A stretch of DNA of 64,000 bases, taken from contig WUJK01000003.1 of the NCBI GenBank assembly GCA_011317545.1, positions 3,906,001 through 3,970,000 on the forward strand. Reading direction: 5' to 3'. Origin of the DNA: Coniella vitis (taxonomy: Eukaryota; Ascomycota; Sordariomycetes; Diaporthales; Schizoparmaceae). The translations under genes were made by a program, and so were the position numbers. Under the pieces are notes generated by a model. That model was not told the DNA's origin. It did not search any database and was given only the letters and a program-made list of their open reading frames with translations. The stretch's first letter is position 1, and each line of letters opens with the position of its first letter. Shown piece after piece: positions 11,378-21,306 of the stretch.

Positions 11378-13303
11378 ATGGCCTCCTTCATGGGTGGCGG
11401 CGCCGACTGCTCGGCATCCAATCCTCTCAGTCAGATGAGCAAGCATGTGCAAGGCGACACCAGCCTCCAGCGCGACCGCTTTGTCAACAGCGGACCCAAC
11501 GGTAGCGCAGTCCAGGGATTTCGGAGTAGCAGTGCCATGGGCCCAGCCTCGCCGTTGATTGCGGAAAACAAGATGAACGCCTTCATGCAGCAGAATCCCA
11601 GTATGCCTGAAATGGCTGCCATGCAACGGCCCGGCGCCGGCGGCGCCGGCGCTCCCCTACACATTGACCCGGCACACAGCGTCCACCTCCGAGCACAGTC
11701 CGTTTCGCCGCCGAGCTTTTCGCCCTCTCCCTTTTCGGCGGATGAATTTGCGCGGTTCCAACAGGCCTCGCATTCTGCAAATGCTCGGTCGAGTCCGGGT
11801 CCACAGCAACAACAGGCACAGCAGTCCATGGCAGTCTCAACGTACCAACGACCGATGATGATGGGTGGTGCACCCATGTCGATGGGAATGATGCAGGGAG
11901 GCATGTACGGTGGTGGGATGCAGAGCATGTATGCGCCACCACCATTGCAGCAACAACAACAAGGAGATATCAAGGGCAAAGGAAAGGAGGTGGACACGCA
12001 GGACCTGCAGACAATGTTTGAAGAGCAATTCAAGCTACACGAGGAGCAGCAAGACGAGTCGATGGCAATGGAGGTAGATCTCAACCAGATGGACGAGAAA
12101 ATGATGGAGTCAGAAACAGGCTTCGGGGACTTTGAGTCCATTTGGAAGGGCATACAAGAGGGCGAGGCGGCTATGCGGGACTTACCAGACGAGGACGTGG
12201 ACTTTAACAAGTGGCGCGATGGTATAGACTCATGGGGCTCGGGCGCAGGACGGCTGTCTGCAGATCCGCTCATTGAAGACTATCTCTTTGAGGAAGACAA
12301 TCCCTTCAAGGAGCAAGCCAACCCATTCCAAGAGGGTGTGCGGATCATGGACGAAGGCGGCAACTTGTCCTTAGCAGCGCTCGCCTTTGAAGCTGCCGTG
12401 GCAAGAGACATGGATCACGTGGAGGCATGGGCAAGGCTGGGTGCCGCGCAATCACAGAATGAAAAAGAAGATGCGGCGCTGCGTGCGTACCAACAAGTCC
12501 TCAAACTCAATCCCAGCAACCTCGACGCTCTTATGGGCCTCGCAGTCTCGTACACCAACGAAGGCTACGATAGCACCGCCTACCGCACGCTGGAGCGCTG
12601 GCTCTCGATCAAGTACCCACAAGTTATATCGCCCGACGCACTGTCGAACCCAGCCGAGATGGGCTTCACAGACCGCGCCGAGCTACACGCCAAAATAACC
12701 GATCTATTCATCGAAGCGGCGCAATACGCGCCTGACGGCGAGCACATGGATCCGGACGTGCAGGTCGGACTTGGTGTACTCTTTTATGGCAGCGAGGACT
12801 TTGACAAGGCTGTTGACTGCTTCCACGCCGCACTTGCCTCATCCGAGCTCGGCATCGCCAACCAGCGCAACCAGCTGCATCTGCTGTGGAACCGGCTCGG
12901 CGCAACTCTCGCCAACAGCGGCAAAAGCGAGGAGGCTATTGCGGCGTACGAAAAGGCGCTCGCGCTGAGACCCAACTTTGTGCGCGCCCGGTACAATCTA
13001 GGCGTCTCGTGCATGAACATTGGATGCTACGAGCAAGCGGCGGGTCACCTGCTGAGCGCGCTCGACATGCACAAGACAGTGGAAAAAGCTGGTAGGGAAA
13101 AGGCGCGCGAGCTGCTTAGCAGTACGGGCGATGGGAGCGATGTCAGCGAGGAGCACCTCGACCACATGGCCACGCAAAACCGCAGCGCGACCTTGTACGA
13201 TACGTTGCGGAGAGTATTTACGCTGATGAGTCGACGGGATTTGAGCGAAAAGGTTGTTTTTGGCGTGGATCCTGATATTTTCAGGCCAGAGTTTGACTTT
13301 TGA
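11378..13303 (+). CDS. PEX5: PEX5, receptor for peroxisomal targeting signal 1
   Basis: PEX5 binds C-terminal SKL-type signals in the cytosol and carries cargo to the docking complex. A single exon encodes 641 residues. The N-terminus MASFMGGGADCSASNPL contains the conserved cysteine (Cys11) that is mono-ubiquitinated for receptor recycling. A Gln/Met/Pro-rich disordered half follows with the family segment FGDFESIWKGIQ. From about residue 310 the tetratricopeptide repeats form the cargo-binding domain, with clear units such as ALMGLAVSYTNEGYDSTAYRTL and AIAAYEKALALRPNFVRARY. The start has a good context (CAACAATGG). The N-terminal half has no W-x-x-x-F/Y pentapeptide, the usual PEX14-docking motif. 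SADEF and FEEQF occupy places where such motifs would be expected. A PTS1-bearing enzyme is encoded at 25813-26884. Confidence 0.96.
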   Translation: MASFMGGGADCSASNPLSQMSKHVQGDTSLQRDRFVNSGPNGSAVQGFRSSSAMGPASPLIAENKMNAFMQQNPSMPEMAAMQRPGAGGAGAPLHIDPAHSVHLRAQSVSPPSFSPSPFSADEFARFQQASHSANARSSPGPQQQQAQQSMAVSTYQRPMMMGGAPMSMGMMQGGMYGGGMQSMYAPPPLQQQQQGDIKGKGKEVDTQDLQTMFEEQFKLHEEQQDESMAMEVDLNQMDEKMMESETGFGDFESIWKGIQEGEAAMRDLPDEDVDFNKWRDGIDSWGSGAGRLSADPLIEDYLFEEDNPFKEQANPFQEGVRIMDEGGNLSLAALAFEAAVARDMDHVEAWARLGAAQSQNEKEDAALRAYQQVLKLNPSNLDALMGLAVSYTNEGYDSTAYRTLERWLSIKYPQVISPDALSNPAEMGFTDRAELHAKITDLFIEAAQYAPDGEHMDPDVQVGLGVLFYGSEDFDKAVDCFHAALASSELGIANQRNQLHLLWNRLGATLANSGKSEEAIAAYEKALALRPNFVRARYNLGVSCMNIGCYEQAAGHLLSALDMHKTVEKAGREKARELLSSTGDGSDVSEEHLDHMATQNRSATLYDTLRRVFTLMSRRDLSEKVVFGVDPDIFRPEFDF

Positions 13304-13863
13304 GGTGCCACAGGGAGAAGGGAGAGAAAAAGATTGTTGGATCAAGAGATGGGGTTAATAATTGAGTCGCATGAGGAGGAGGAGGGCGTGTGAACGGACC
13401 ATTACTAGCTAGTCAACTTAATGAGCCAGGAGCATTGCAAGATTGCATTAGATATATTACACTGGATTGGGTTGACCGTTTCGTATCATTAAGAGGAATG
13501 AATCCAAGTGACATTGTCAGGTCGTCGATTTATACAACAGGTATCTATCTAAAGAATCTCGGGCCATTCTGGCGGTTCTGGCCTCTCAGTAAACATTGGC
13601 TGGTTGGCTCTTTGAACAAATCAAAGGCCTCAGAGTACTACCCCCACTGTCTTTTCTAGAGTAAGCTTCGACTCAAGCGGTACAAATGTGGATTCAGGGG
13701 GTATCATGTACCAAAGACTCTAGTTAGTACCATGCAGCCATCCGTATGATACACCACATGGGGTACACGACCCTCTCCTCAATTCACACTCCACACGCTT
13801 CGACACAACCCCAGCAGCATATCTCTAGTGTACGTCAGTAGGAAATTATTTCCTCATGCCCAC
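13304..13863. other. Intergenic between convergent PEX5 and REX1-type genes
   Basis: It should hold the two 3' untranslated regions. An 89-codon plus-strand open frame at 13390-13659 shows no domain and is not called. Confidence 0.55.
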
Positions 13864-16119
13864 CTATTTTACACTTATAAACGCCACACCCTCACGAGCT
13901 TCTCGAGCAGCCTGCTTGAGAGCCTGTTCCTCCCGGTCCGTCCACTTGACGCTCAGTTGGTCCCATTTCATCCCCGGCGTGTTGTACTCCTTTTTCCACT
14001 GCGACTGGACACTCAACAGCCTACTCATTTCGCGCGGGTCACCGCTCCCGCTGAGGACGATGAACGCCGTGCAAGGGGGAAGTGCATCGTAAATGCGCTT
14101 CAGACGTGCCGACAGGTTGCTGAGGCATTGCTCCAGCGGCGAATTGTCAGCTTGAGGGGCCTTGGAATCTACGGTGTTTGCCAAATCTCCGTTGTTGCCT
14201 TGTTGTTCTGGCGCACGCGCAAAGTGACTGAGATCCACTTGAGCCTTGCTAAAGACATTATTGGTTTCCGCGTTGGCTGCAAAGGGATTATTGCGTGCTG
14301 TTGTTGTCGCTGCGTGTAAGCCCTCGAGCTGTTTGGGCGGAGCGGCGTCCGCGCCCGCGTCAGCCCGGTTGCGATTCCACCATCCCTGCAGAGCCTCGAG
14401 CTCGCGCATGCGCGCCCAGACAAAGTCGACGCCTCCGCCCTTGACGACCGCCCCGTCTGGATCACCGCGGACTGCCCGAAGTAACCCTTCCTCAACCTCC
14501 GCGTCGCTGGTACAGCCGCCCAGAACCACATCAGCTTGGTTACAGAGACTGCGTTGGACATCACCCCAGTCGACGGCCGCGGTGGACTTTCCCGTCAATA
14601 GACCACCGGTTGCTTCGGGGCCAGCTTGTGCGCGATAGGCCGTGCCGGCACGTCCCAAGCGTTTGAACAAAGACTCTCCTACCGACTCACCGGCTGCCCA
14701 GGCCTTGCCCTTTTCGCACTTCTTCTTGACGAGGTCGAGGCAGGTGCGAGCATCTTCGATGCTGTCATGTCCTTGACCGGTGTTATCGCCCTTTTGTACA
14801 TCCCGGTTAAGGTACTTTGATGCCAGCCACTTAAGGGAGTGCTTGAATGGGTGGCCCTTGGGGTGAGGATATAGGACAGATGTGTCGACGATGAAGGGAT
14901 GGGCCATCTTGAGAGCCTTCATGTCGGAATCAAGGGAGTGTCCCACGAGGATGGTCCGAGGGGTAATAATCTGCAGTAGGCGCTGTTGGATGTCCTGCAG
15001 CGTGGTCGTAACAGGATCCAGCATCTCCTTGGTAATGCCCGAGAAGCGTGTCACGTAATCGATGATTGGCTTGTCCGGCTTGACCAATTCATCCAAAATA
15101 ACACTCCCATCCCATGAGACGACACTGATGCGCGTGAGAGAGAACTCTTTTTCGCCGGTCATGCACATCTCACAGTCAATAGCGAGGACATGACGGCCTG
15201 CCGTGATGCTGCCCTGCTGGATCTCTGCCTCGGGCACCTCGCCATCTTTGAGGCTGGCTACGTGTGTGTAGACAAGGTCCGCGTCCTTGGATGTTTCCGG
15301 GGGCTGTCCAGGCTTCAAGAGGCATGGGTGGACTGCGTAGCCATTCTCCATGTACTGCTCTGGTGTGAGGATGAACTCGGGAAGCGGCGTGCGCACATTC
15401 TTGAAGCCCTGAGGGTCTCTAGCGGGCTTGGGTCCCTTTTTCCCCTTGTCCTCGGCAGCCTTGGGCAAGGGAACAGTTAGGAAGGTTGTGATTGGAGAGT
15501 GCATGCGGCCCTGTCTGTCGTCACCAGTAGCTTTGCAAGGCCAAAGAAAAGGAAATACATCGGCAAAGGGCTGCAGGGCCTTTGGCAAGCGATCTTGGCT
15601 CAGACGGCGCGGGCAAAAGTCGTCGGGCGAAGTGAGGTACCGGTCAGTCGCTTGGCGGCGCGACTTGCCGTCGGGGCTGTTGTAGGATGCATAATTGACG
15701 TTTTGCTTGAACATGGCTTCCTCGAGGCCCGGAACCAGGACGGTGACGATCTTCCGGAAATGGGGCCGGTGGCTGACAGCAACCCACTGCGGCGCTGTGC
15801 CATCGGCCAGTATGTAGAGAATCAGGTCGCGCACGTGGGTGATTTGAATCTTGCTTTGGAGCCTGCTTGAGTCTGAGAAGGTGATGGAGGGATAGTTGGA
15901 TCCACCCGCCTTGGGCGTCTTCTTGGACTTCTTGGTTGGACGGCGCTCGACCTTCTCCCAGCCATCGTTGTTGCCTTCATTACGAGCGGCATCGACAGAC
16001 CGGCGGCGCTTGGTGCCAGTGCTGGTGGAATCGCTGTGTGAAGACGTCGAGGTTGAGGGAGGCTGTGCGCCCTCGACGCCCTCGGTCGACCTGACAATGT
16101 CCGCTGCAACTGCACCCAT
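13864..16119 (-). CDS. REX1: DEDDh RNA exonuclease, REX1/Rnh70 type
   Basis: This family trims 3' ends of 5S rRNA, tRNA and other nuclear RNAs. From the Met at 16119 the single exon encodes 751 residues. The open frame extends upstream to 16233, but those 38 residues read like leader sequence. The first 70 residues are Ser/Thr-rich with the basic nuclear-type stretches TKRRRSVDA and RRPTKKSKKTPK. The exonuclease domain has all catalytic positions: AIDCEMC near residue 312 (Asp and Glu), GHSLDSDMKAL near 395 (Asp), and GHDSIEDA near 452 (His and Asp). The linking segment RISVVSWDGSVILDELVKP and the FSGITKEML motif match Rex1. The C-terminal 250 residues are family-specific, with a final basic helix. 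Confident on the family, fairly confident on the REX1 ortholog. Confidence 0.9.
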   Translation of the reverse strand: MGAVAADIVRSTEGVEGAQPPSTSTSSHSDSTSTGTKRRRSVDAARNEGNNDGWEKVERRPTKKSKKTPKAGGSNYPSITFSDSSRLQSKIQITHVRDLILYILADGTAPQWVAVSHRPHFRKIVTVLVPGLEEAMFKQNVNYASYNSPDGKSRRQATDRYLTSPDDFCPRRLSQDRLPKALQPFADVFPFLWPCKATGDDRQGRMHSPITTFLTVPLPKAAEDKGKKGPKPARDPQGFKNVRTPLPEFILTPEQYMENGYAVHPCLLKPGQPPETSKDADLVYTHVASLKDGEVPEAEIQQGSITAGRHVLAIDCEMCMTGEKEFSLTRISVVSWDGSVILDELVKPDKPIIDYVTRFSGITKEMLDPVTTTLQDIQQRLLQIITPRTILVGHSLDSDMKALKMAHPFIVDTSVLYPHPKGHPFKHSLKWLASKYLNRDVQKGDNTGQGHDSIEDARTCLDLVKKKCEKGKAWAAGESVGESLFKRLGRAGTAYRAQAGPEATGGLLTGKSTAAVDWGDVQRSLCNQADVVLGGCTSDAEVEEGLLRAVRGDPDGAVVKGGGVDFVWARMRELEALQGWWNRNRADAGADAAPPKQLEGLHAATTTARNNPFAANAETNNVFSKAQVDLSHFARAPEQQGNNGDLANTVDSKAPQADNSPLEQCLSNLSARLKRIYDALPPCTAFIVLSGSGDPREMSRLLSVQSQWKKEYNTPGMKWDQLSVKWTDREEQALKQAAREAREGVAFISVK

Positions 16120-16841
16120 GTCGTAGTGGAAGCAAAATCCAGAGTCCAAAATACGGGCTCCCTGATCTTCCAAGGAAAGCAAGCAGCCTCGGAAAGAATT
16201 GACAGGGTGGCTGAGTGGAAGCTGTGCAGTCAAGACAGCTCACTGAAGGACAAGGAGGTGAGGTTGTAGAAGTGCTGCTGACTGAAAAATCCAAAGGAGC
16301 GCCTCCAAAAAAGGCAAAACATTTTTTCTGCATTCTGTACCTTGAATGTTTCACTAAGGCTACTTTAGCAGGTATAATGGTGGTCAGAACCCTGCGGGGT
16401 ACTTCATAGATACAGCGTGCGCTTGCCCCTGGACAACAATGCGCTGTCGAGTGCTCTTGCTGCAGCAGCATGGCCACTGTACATGTACAGCCCTGTTACT
16501 AAATGTACATTGTACAAGCAGCACCAAGATCCCATGTGTGGAATAAGAGACGTGAAGAGCGTACGAGTTCATTTTGGCAGATACTCAGTTCCATTTGTAT
16601 GCTTATTGCAATCAATATTGGCAAGACTTATGCAGCGAAACATAATATACCATCCTGGTGAAGGAAGACAATTGCTTTTCATGAACAATTACATTGGTAC
16701 TCGTCCACATCCTTGGCCAGAACATCCAATCTGTGAACGAATTGGCACGAATAAGACCACGGGAACAACCAATGCAACGAATAGTAGGCTCTGCAAGTGC
16801 ATTACATAGTAAGTATACTCTACGCCCTCTGTTTTCGACTT
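16120..16841. other. Intergenic, REX1 promoter and SET-MYND gene 3' end
   Basis: Nothing beyond the leader of the exonuclease gene and a probable 3' untranslated region can be supported. Confidence 0.5.
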
Positions 16842-18595
16842 CTATGCCGTTTCCTCAAAATCGACCTTCATAATCTCCACAGCAAATCCAGCCAAATCCT
16901 CAATCGGTCGCAGTATTTGCTCCTTATAATACTTCGTCCCCGCCTCATCCCGCGTCTTGACCCAACCGCGCAAGAGCGCAGCCTCCTTTTCTCGCCCCTC
17001 CAGACTCGCAATATCGTCGAGGAAGCTGCGAGCGAGGCCTACAATCTCCCAGTCTTCCGAGTTGGCCAGCGGACCATATTTCTGTACCATGAGCGCAAGT
17101 GCCTCGCAGATAGACACCTGGTCCGCTTGGCGCAAGCACGCCATAACTCTGGGGTCCGTCTTGCCGGAGAGCTCGTCCATGGCCGACGGCGGCGCAGTGT
17201 TTGTGAGTGTCTTGGCAATCACCATGAGGCCCTTGAGTCGGCGTTCTTTGAATGGAGCGGGATATTTGAAGGGTGTGCAATTGAGAGCTGCAAAGCATGC
17301 AACGGCAAGTGCGTGGCCAAAGCTTCCGATTTCCGTATAGTACATGATTGCGTGCTCAGTGGTGAGGCCAAGGGGCTCCTGCGCCCACATCTCAGCTTGG
17401 ATCAGAGGCTGGCATAGCTTCCACTGTTGACGCAGGTGTGCTAGCCGTGATTCGGATGTTCTGGGTGCTTGAGATGAGTCTGATGGTTGGCACGCTACAT
17501 AGATTTCGTCGATACTCTCTTTGAGCGCTCGGATCTGGGCCTTGTCCTTGGGCAGTTTGATAGGCGGTTGACGGAGTTTATGGAGGTTTGGCACCAGACT
17601 GAAGGAGTTGAGCGGTATGAGTGGGGAGGTTTGGCAGACGTCGTAGACGGTTAGATCGTCTTTGCAGCGCGGGCAATTGCACTGGAAATGGTAGAGATGC
17701 AGACCTAGTTGGCGAAAGAGCTTCGGTTTGGTGTAGTCTAAGGTGCACGCACGTCAGTCGTCCACGTATGTTCCTGCCCACGCTAGATCTCAAAAGTTAG
17801 ACTTGCCTATGTACGATATCGTGACTTCTTCACCTTGCTTGATGGGTAACTCGGCTCTCAGAAAGGCCTGTCTCCCAGAGAAGCTCACGACTGCATTGGG
17901 GATACAGGAGTGGTTGGCCATGGCAAGCGTCGGATGCAGAAAGATACCCGCCTGACCTGTGTCTACATCTGTCCTGTCAAAAGAATTCGTCTGCACCTGT
18001 GGAGTTGTCAGTCGCGGTATTCTATCACTCCTTGATCCAAAAAGCAAAGATGCTTCAATAGTACCTTGCACAGGATGTCCCTGGCCATATGCAGCTGGTC
18101 ATCCGTCTCCTGTCTCCCAGCATATGCCATTCCGCCATATGCCTGAAGGCCGATATCCTTCCACACCTCCTCGTTCTGCTTGAACTTGTCGACGTTACCC
18201 TCGAGGCGTCCGAAGGCATCGCGCAGCGCAGCGTCAGCATCCCACCTCAGCAGCACCTGCACCAGCGCCCTGACCGGGGTTGGCAGCCAGTCCTTGTCGA
18301 CGGTGGACTTGACTCTTTTGAAGACCTTGCACTCGAGCTTGTGGATCAGGCTCCAATTGGCCTTTTGGCAGGCAGGACCGCAGTACACGACAGCTCTGCA
18401 TCCCGTGCAAGCCTTGGTGGGCTTGTTGAGGGCCAGGCAATGGTTGCAGATGACTTTGGCAGACGGCCCATTGGGCAAGACGAGTATGGGCTCAGCAAAC
18501 GTTTCAATAAGGTCTCCAGGCTGGAAGGCCTTGGTGGCTTCGAGAGAGCGTCCGGCCCCTTTGCCTTTGGTGCCGCGTACTTGGATGCTGGCCAT
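16842..18595 (-). CDS. SET and MYND domain protein (SMYD-like lysine methyltransferase)
   Basis: This is a probable protein-lysine methyltransferase of the SMYD group, nuclear or cytosolic, with unknown substrate. Exons are 18065-18595, 17807-17996 and 16842-17737, which give 1617 nt and 538 residues. The SET domain is split. Its N-terminal part is GKGAGRSLEATKAFQPGDLIE. A MYND zinc finger follows at about residues 49-88 (CNHC, CTGC, YCGPACQ, HKLEC). The SET catalytic core NHSCIPNA lies near residue 205, and VTISYIDYTK gives the conserved Tyr. The post-SET cysteines are CNCPRC. A C-terminal helical region has no motif I know. Intron 1 is GTACTA...CACAG. Intron 2 begins with GC (GCAAGT) and ends TTAG, and this choice is forced because it restores the conserved I-D-Y-T. 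Confidence 0.9.
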
Positions 18596-19499
18596 AGTGC
18601 TGCTGGTGTCGGGAGTTGTTGTCCAAAGTGAACGTCTGCATAAGTAGTACAGTGGGTGGGCTTCAGGGGCTACTCTCTGCTCTGCTCCTTGTTGAAGCTA
18701 TGCAATGTGCCGTGCTTTGCACTGTAATACAAGCCCAACCACAAACGGTCGTCAGCTACTTGGACTACAGTATCCAGATAGGATGTTGGCTATACATAGC
18801 AAAAAGTGCGCGATTTGATCATAGCTCAAAAATATATCATGCTTGCGAAAAGGGTCAACTCAGCAAGTCTAGGTTGTAATAACTAGGTACATACGTAATA
18901 GTACATAGAAGTAGTACATAGTACAGTACATAGTATCGTCGCAGCCAGCCTGCTGATTAGCTAAGCAGCATTGCTGTTTCCATAAAAACTCAGCACCTTG
19001 GGCCAAATGCATAATCATTTGCCCTCATTTCCTCTCAACACCTGGTCAACACTGCCGTTGCAGCTCATAGAATTGATTCTTGGAGCGCCAGTGCATGTTC
19101 ACCTGTCTTCACTATGTATCAGGTCATTGCTGCCGGCTGAATTAAAGCAAGCAAGCCCATTGTCCATTACAATGTCCATGTTTCTAGGTAAGCGCAATCT
19201 CTGCCCTGACTCCTACACAACACAGCACCAAACCATGCCAGCATCTATTGATGAACATATTTGAATTCTGCAATGCTGAAGCTACTGCGCAAGCAGTAGC
19301 GTTGTGGATAAAACAAATCCTACTTGTAGGGCTCTGAAGATGCTGCCGCTACCCTCATTGTCTGATAAGCACGGACAATCACTGCCATCATGGGCAAGAG
19401 CATGTATGCTAACCATTTTCTCATTTACAACAGACGCTATCAGATCCACTTTGCCATGCCGCATTTCAATAAAAGATACCTTTGAAGCTCGTAGTCATC
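18596..19499. other. Intergenic with clustered TACATAGTA motifs
   Basis: No gene seen. Positions 18885-18940 are packed with variants of TACATAGTA, including exact copies at 18915-18923 and 18927-18935. The rest holds the SET-MYND promoter and the reductase 3' region. Confidence 0.5.
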
Positions 19500-20558
19500 C
19501 TATGTGTTCACCAGCACGTGCGGGCCGTAGCGGGCTCCTTTGACATCCATCTTGGCCAAGATCTCCTCAATAGCAGCCATCTCCTCCTCGTTCAGCTTGA
19601 CCACCTTGGAGTTCTCATTGACTCTGTCGACCGTCGTTGCGCCAGGAATGGGGATGATCGTCGGCATCTCAGGGCGGTCCGACAATGTGAGCAGCCAGGC
19701 GACGGCGAATTGGGTCGTGGTAATGCCCTTCTTGGCCGCCATCTCCTTGACGCGCTGTGCCAGAGTAAGGTTGTGCTTGAAGTTCTCGCCCTGGAACCGC
19801 GGGAACATTCGTCTGTGGTCATCCTCGGGGAGATCGTCAATGGAGTTGAATGCTTCTGTTAGCAGACCGCGGCAGAGAGGCGAGTAGGCGACCAGCGGAA
19901 TGTCGTACTGCTTGCATGCAGCCACGATACCGTTGTCGAGCGGCTCCGTGGCAAAGAGACTGAGCTCCACCTCGACAGCTTTGACCTTTGTAATCTTCAC
20001 GGCCTTGTGGATGGTGTCGGCGCTCACTTCAGACAGAGAGATGCCGCCCAGCTTGCCGGCGTCAATGTATTTTTGAATTTCGCCAAAGGTGACTTCCATG
20101 TCGACGCGGGCGTCGCGACGAGCGCACTCAAACAGGTCCAGCTTCTTGCGGCCGCCGAGCTGGCTGAGGATCGCGTCCAGAGATCTGCGAATCTCCTCTG
20201 GGCTGCCGTCTGCGCCCTTTTCCAGTCGAGCGCCCGCGGCTCCCTTGACGCTGAGGACAATCTTGTCTGCGTCTTCAGGGTACTTCTCAAAGTAGCGGTT
20301 CAGGAGGACGAGACTGTTGTATTCAGGGACTCCGTAGAACTCGCCGCCGTTCCAGAAATTGCAGCCATTCTTGAGGGCGGCACGCATGGCCTCAAAGGCT
20401 TGCTCCTGAGGGCACGGCTTGGGGCGCCAAGTCAGGCCTAGCAGACACAAGTTAGCAAGCGGGTTTCTCTTGTAGATATGGAGTATGCTGAGAATGGAAC
20501 ACTTACCCATGAGGCCATAGCCAATGGGGCCGACTTCTTGTCCATTAATCTGAGGCAT
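19500..20558 (-). CDS. Aldo-keto reductase, pyridoxal reductase-like
   Basis: This is an NADPH-dependent aldo-keto reductase of the fungal pyridoxal reductase (Plr1-like) group, with a TIM-barrel fold, probably cytosolic. Exon 1 (20507-20558) and exon 2 (19500-20437) flank a 69-nt GTAAGT...GCTAG intron that has no stop and a length divisible by three. An unspliced reading would give 352 residues; the spliced protein is 329, the family norm. It starts MPQINGQEVGPIGYGLMG with the barrel's first strand. The active-site Tyr and Lys are present (GGEFYG, IVLSVKG). The usual catalytic Asp is Asn in NFWNGGEFYG, and the usual His position reads ECARRD. The NADP-binding end IIPIPGATTVDRVNEN is clear. 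Substrate is unproven. Confidence 0.9.
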   Translation of the reverse strand: MPQINGQEVGPIGYGLMGKCSILSILHIYKRNPLANLCLLGLTWRPKPCPQEQAFEAMRAALKNGCNFWNGGEFYGVPEYNSLVLLNRYFEKYPEDADKIVLSVKGAAGARLEKGADGSPEEIRRSLDAILSQLGGRKKLDLFECARRDARVDMEVTFGEIQKYIDAGKLGGISLSEVSADTIHKAVKITKVKAVEVELSLFATEPLDNGIVAACKQYDIPLVAYSPLCRGLLTEAFNSIDDLPEDDHRRMFPRFQGENFKHNLTLAQRVKEMAAKKGITTTQFAVAWLLTLSDRPEMPTIIPIPGATTVDRVNENSKVVKLNEEEMAAIEEILAKMDVKGARYGPHVLVNT

Positions 20559-21306
20559 GATCTTGTGTTGCGTTGCTGCTTGTTGTTGGTGGGGACGTGG
20601 GGAAGAGTGTAGAGTTGAAAGATGGAGGGAAGCTGTGTTTGATACTCGATTTCGACGTCGACGGACGGCAAGGTTTTATAGCCACGGCAGCAGATGCAAA
20701 TTCTGTGCCACTGTTTCAATTCAGAGTCCTTTTTTCCGGCCGTCAAACCCCACACACGCGGGCGGTGATATCGTCGATGGAAATCTTAGTGGTGCACTGT
20801 AGTAATTGTGACGGGCTACTCAGCAAGCTGCCCAGGTAGCTACAGGCCCATTACCTCACTCGCGCCTTGTTATCCCCGGCGTTAAGCTTTGCCCTCCAGG
20901 CCCTCCAGGCCCATCCCACAGCAATGAGCCACTATCAGAATGAGTGTACTGCGCAAATGTGCTGACCAATTGTAGCCAACCAGTGGAACAAAAGGATGTG
21001 GTCAGCCACGGACTTAACGAATCTTGTTTGAAGCGACGATTTTTCCACGGAGCCACTATGTACATAGTACTATCAGAACGCGGAACAAGCATCTAGACAG
21101 GCAGACTGGCTTACACGTCACTCGGCACCGGCCCTTACATGATAGATCCTCAACCCTGCCGCCCCGCGCGTAGAACACCATAAAGCACATTTCCCAAAAC
21201 CAGCGGAGTTTAACATATGATTTATCGCGAGGCTTCCTTTTCGGACCATCCCCTGCTTGGCTGATCAAGAGTCCACGCCACCCCCCAAATGCCAACCACC
21301 GTGCAT
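20559..21306. other. Intergenic, reductase promoter and CCCH gene 3' end
   Basis: No gene is supported. One exact TACATAGTA lies at 21061-21069. Short open frames on both strands have no protein-like features. Confidence 0.5.

Noticed and set aside
11431..12273. 280-codon minus-strand open frame rich in Cys and Ser
   Set aside because: It is antisense to the Gln/Met-rich half of PEX5; the Cys/Ser content mirrors that coding strand.
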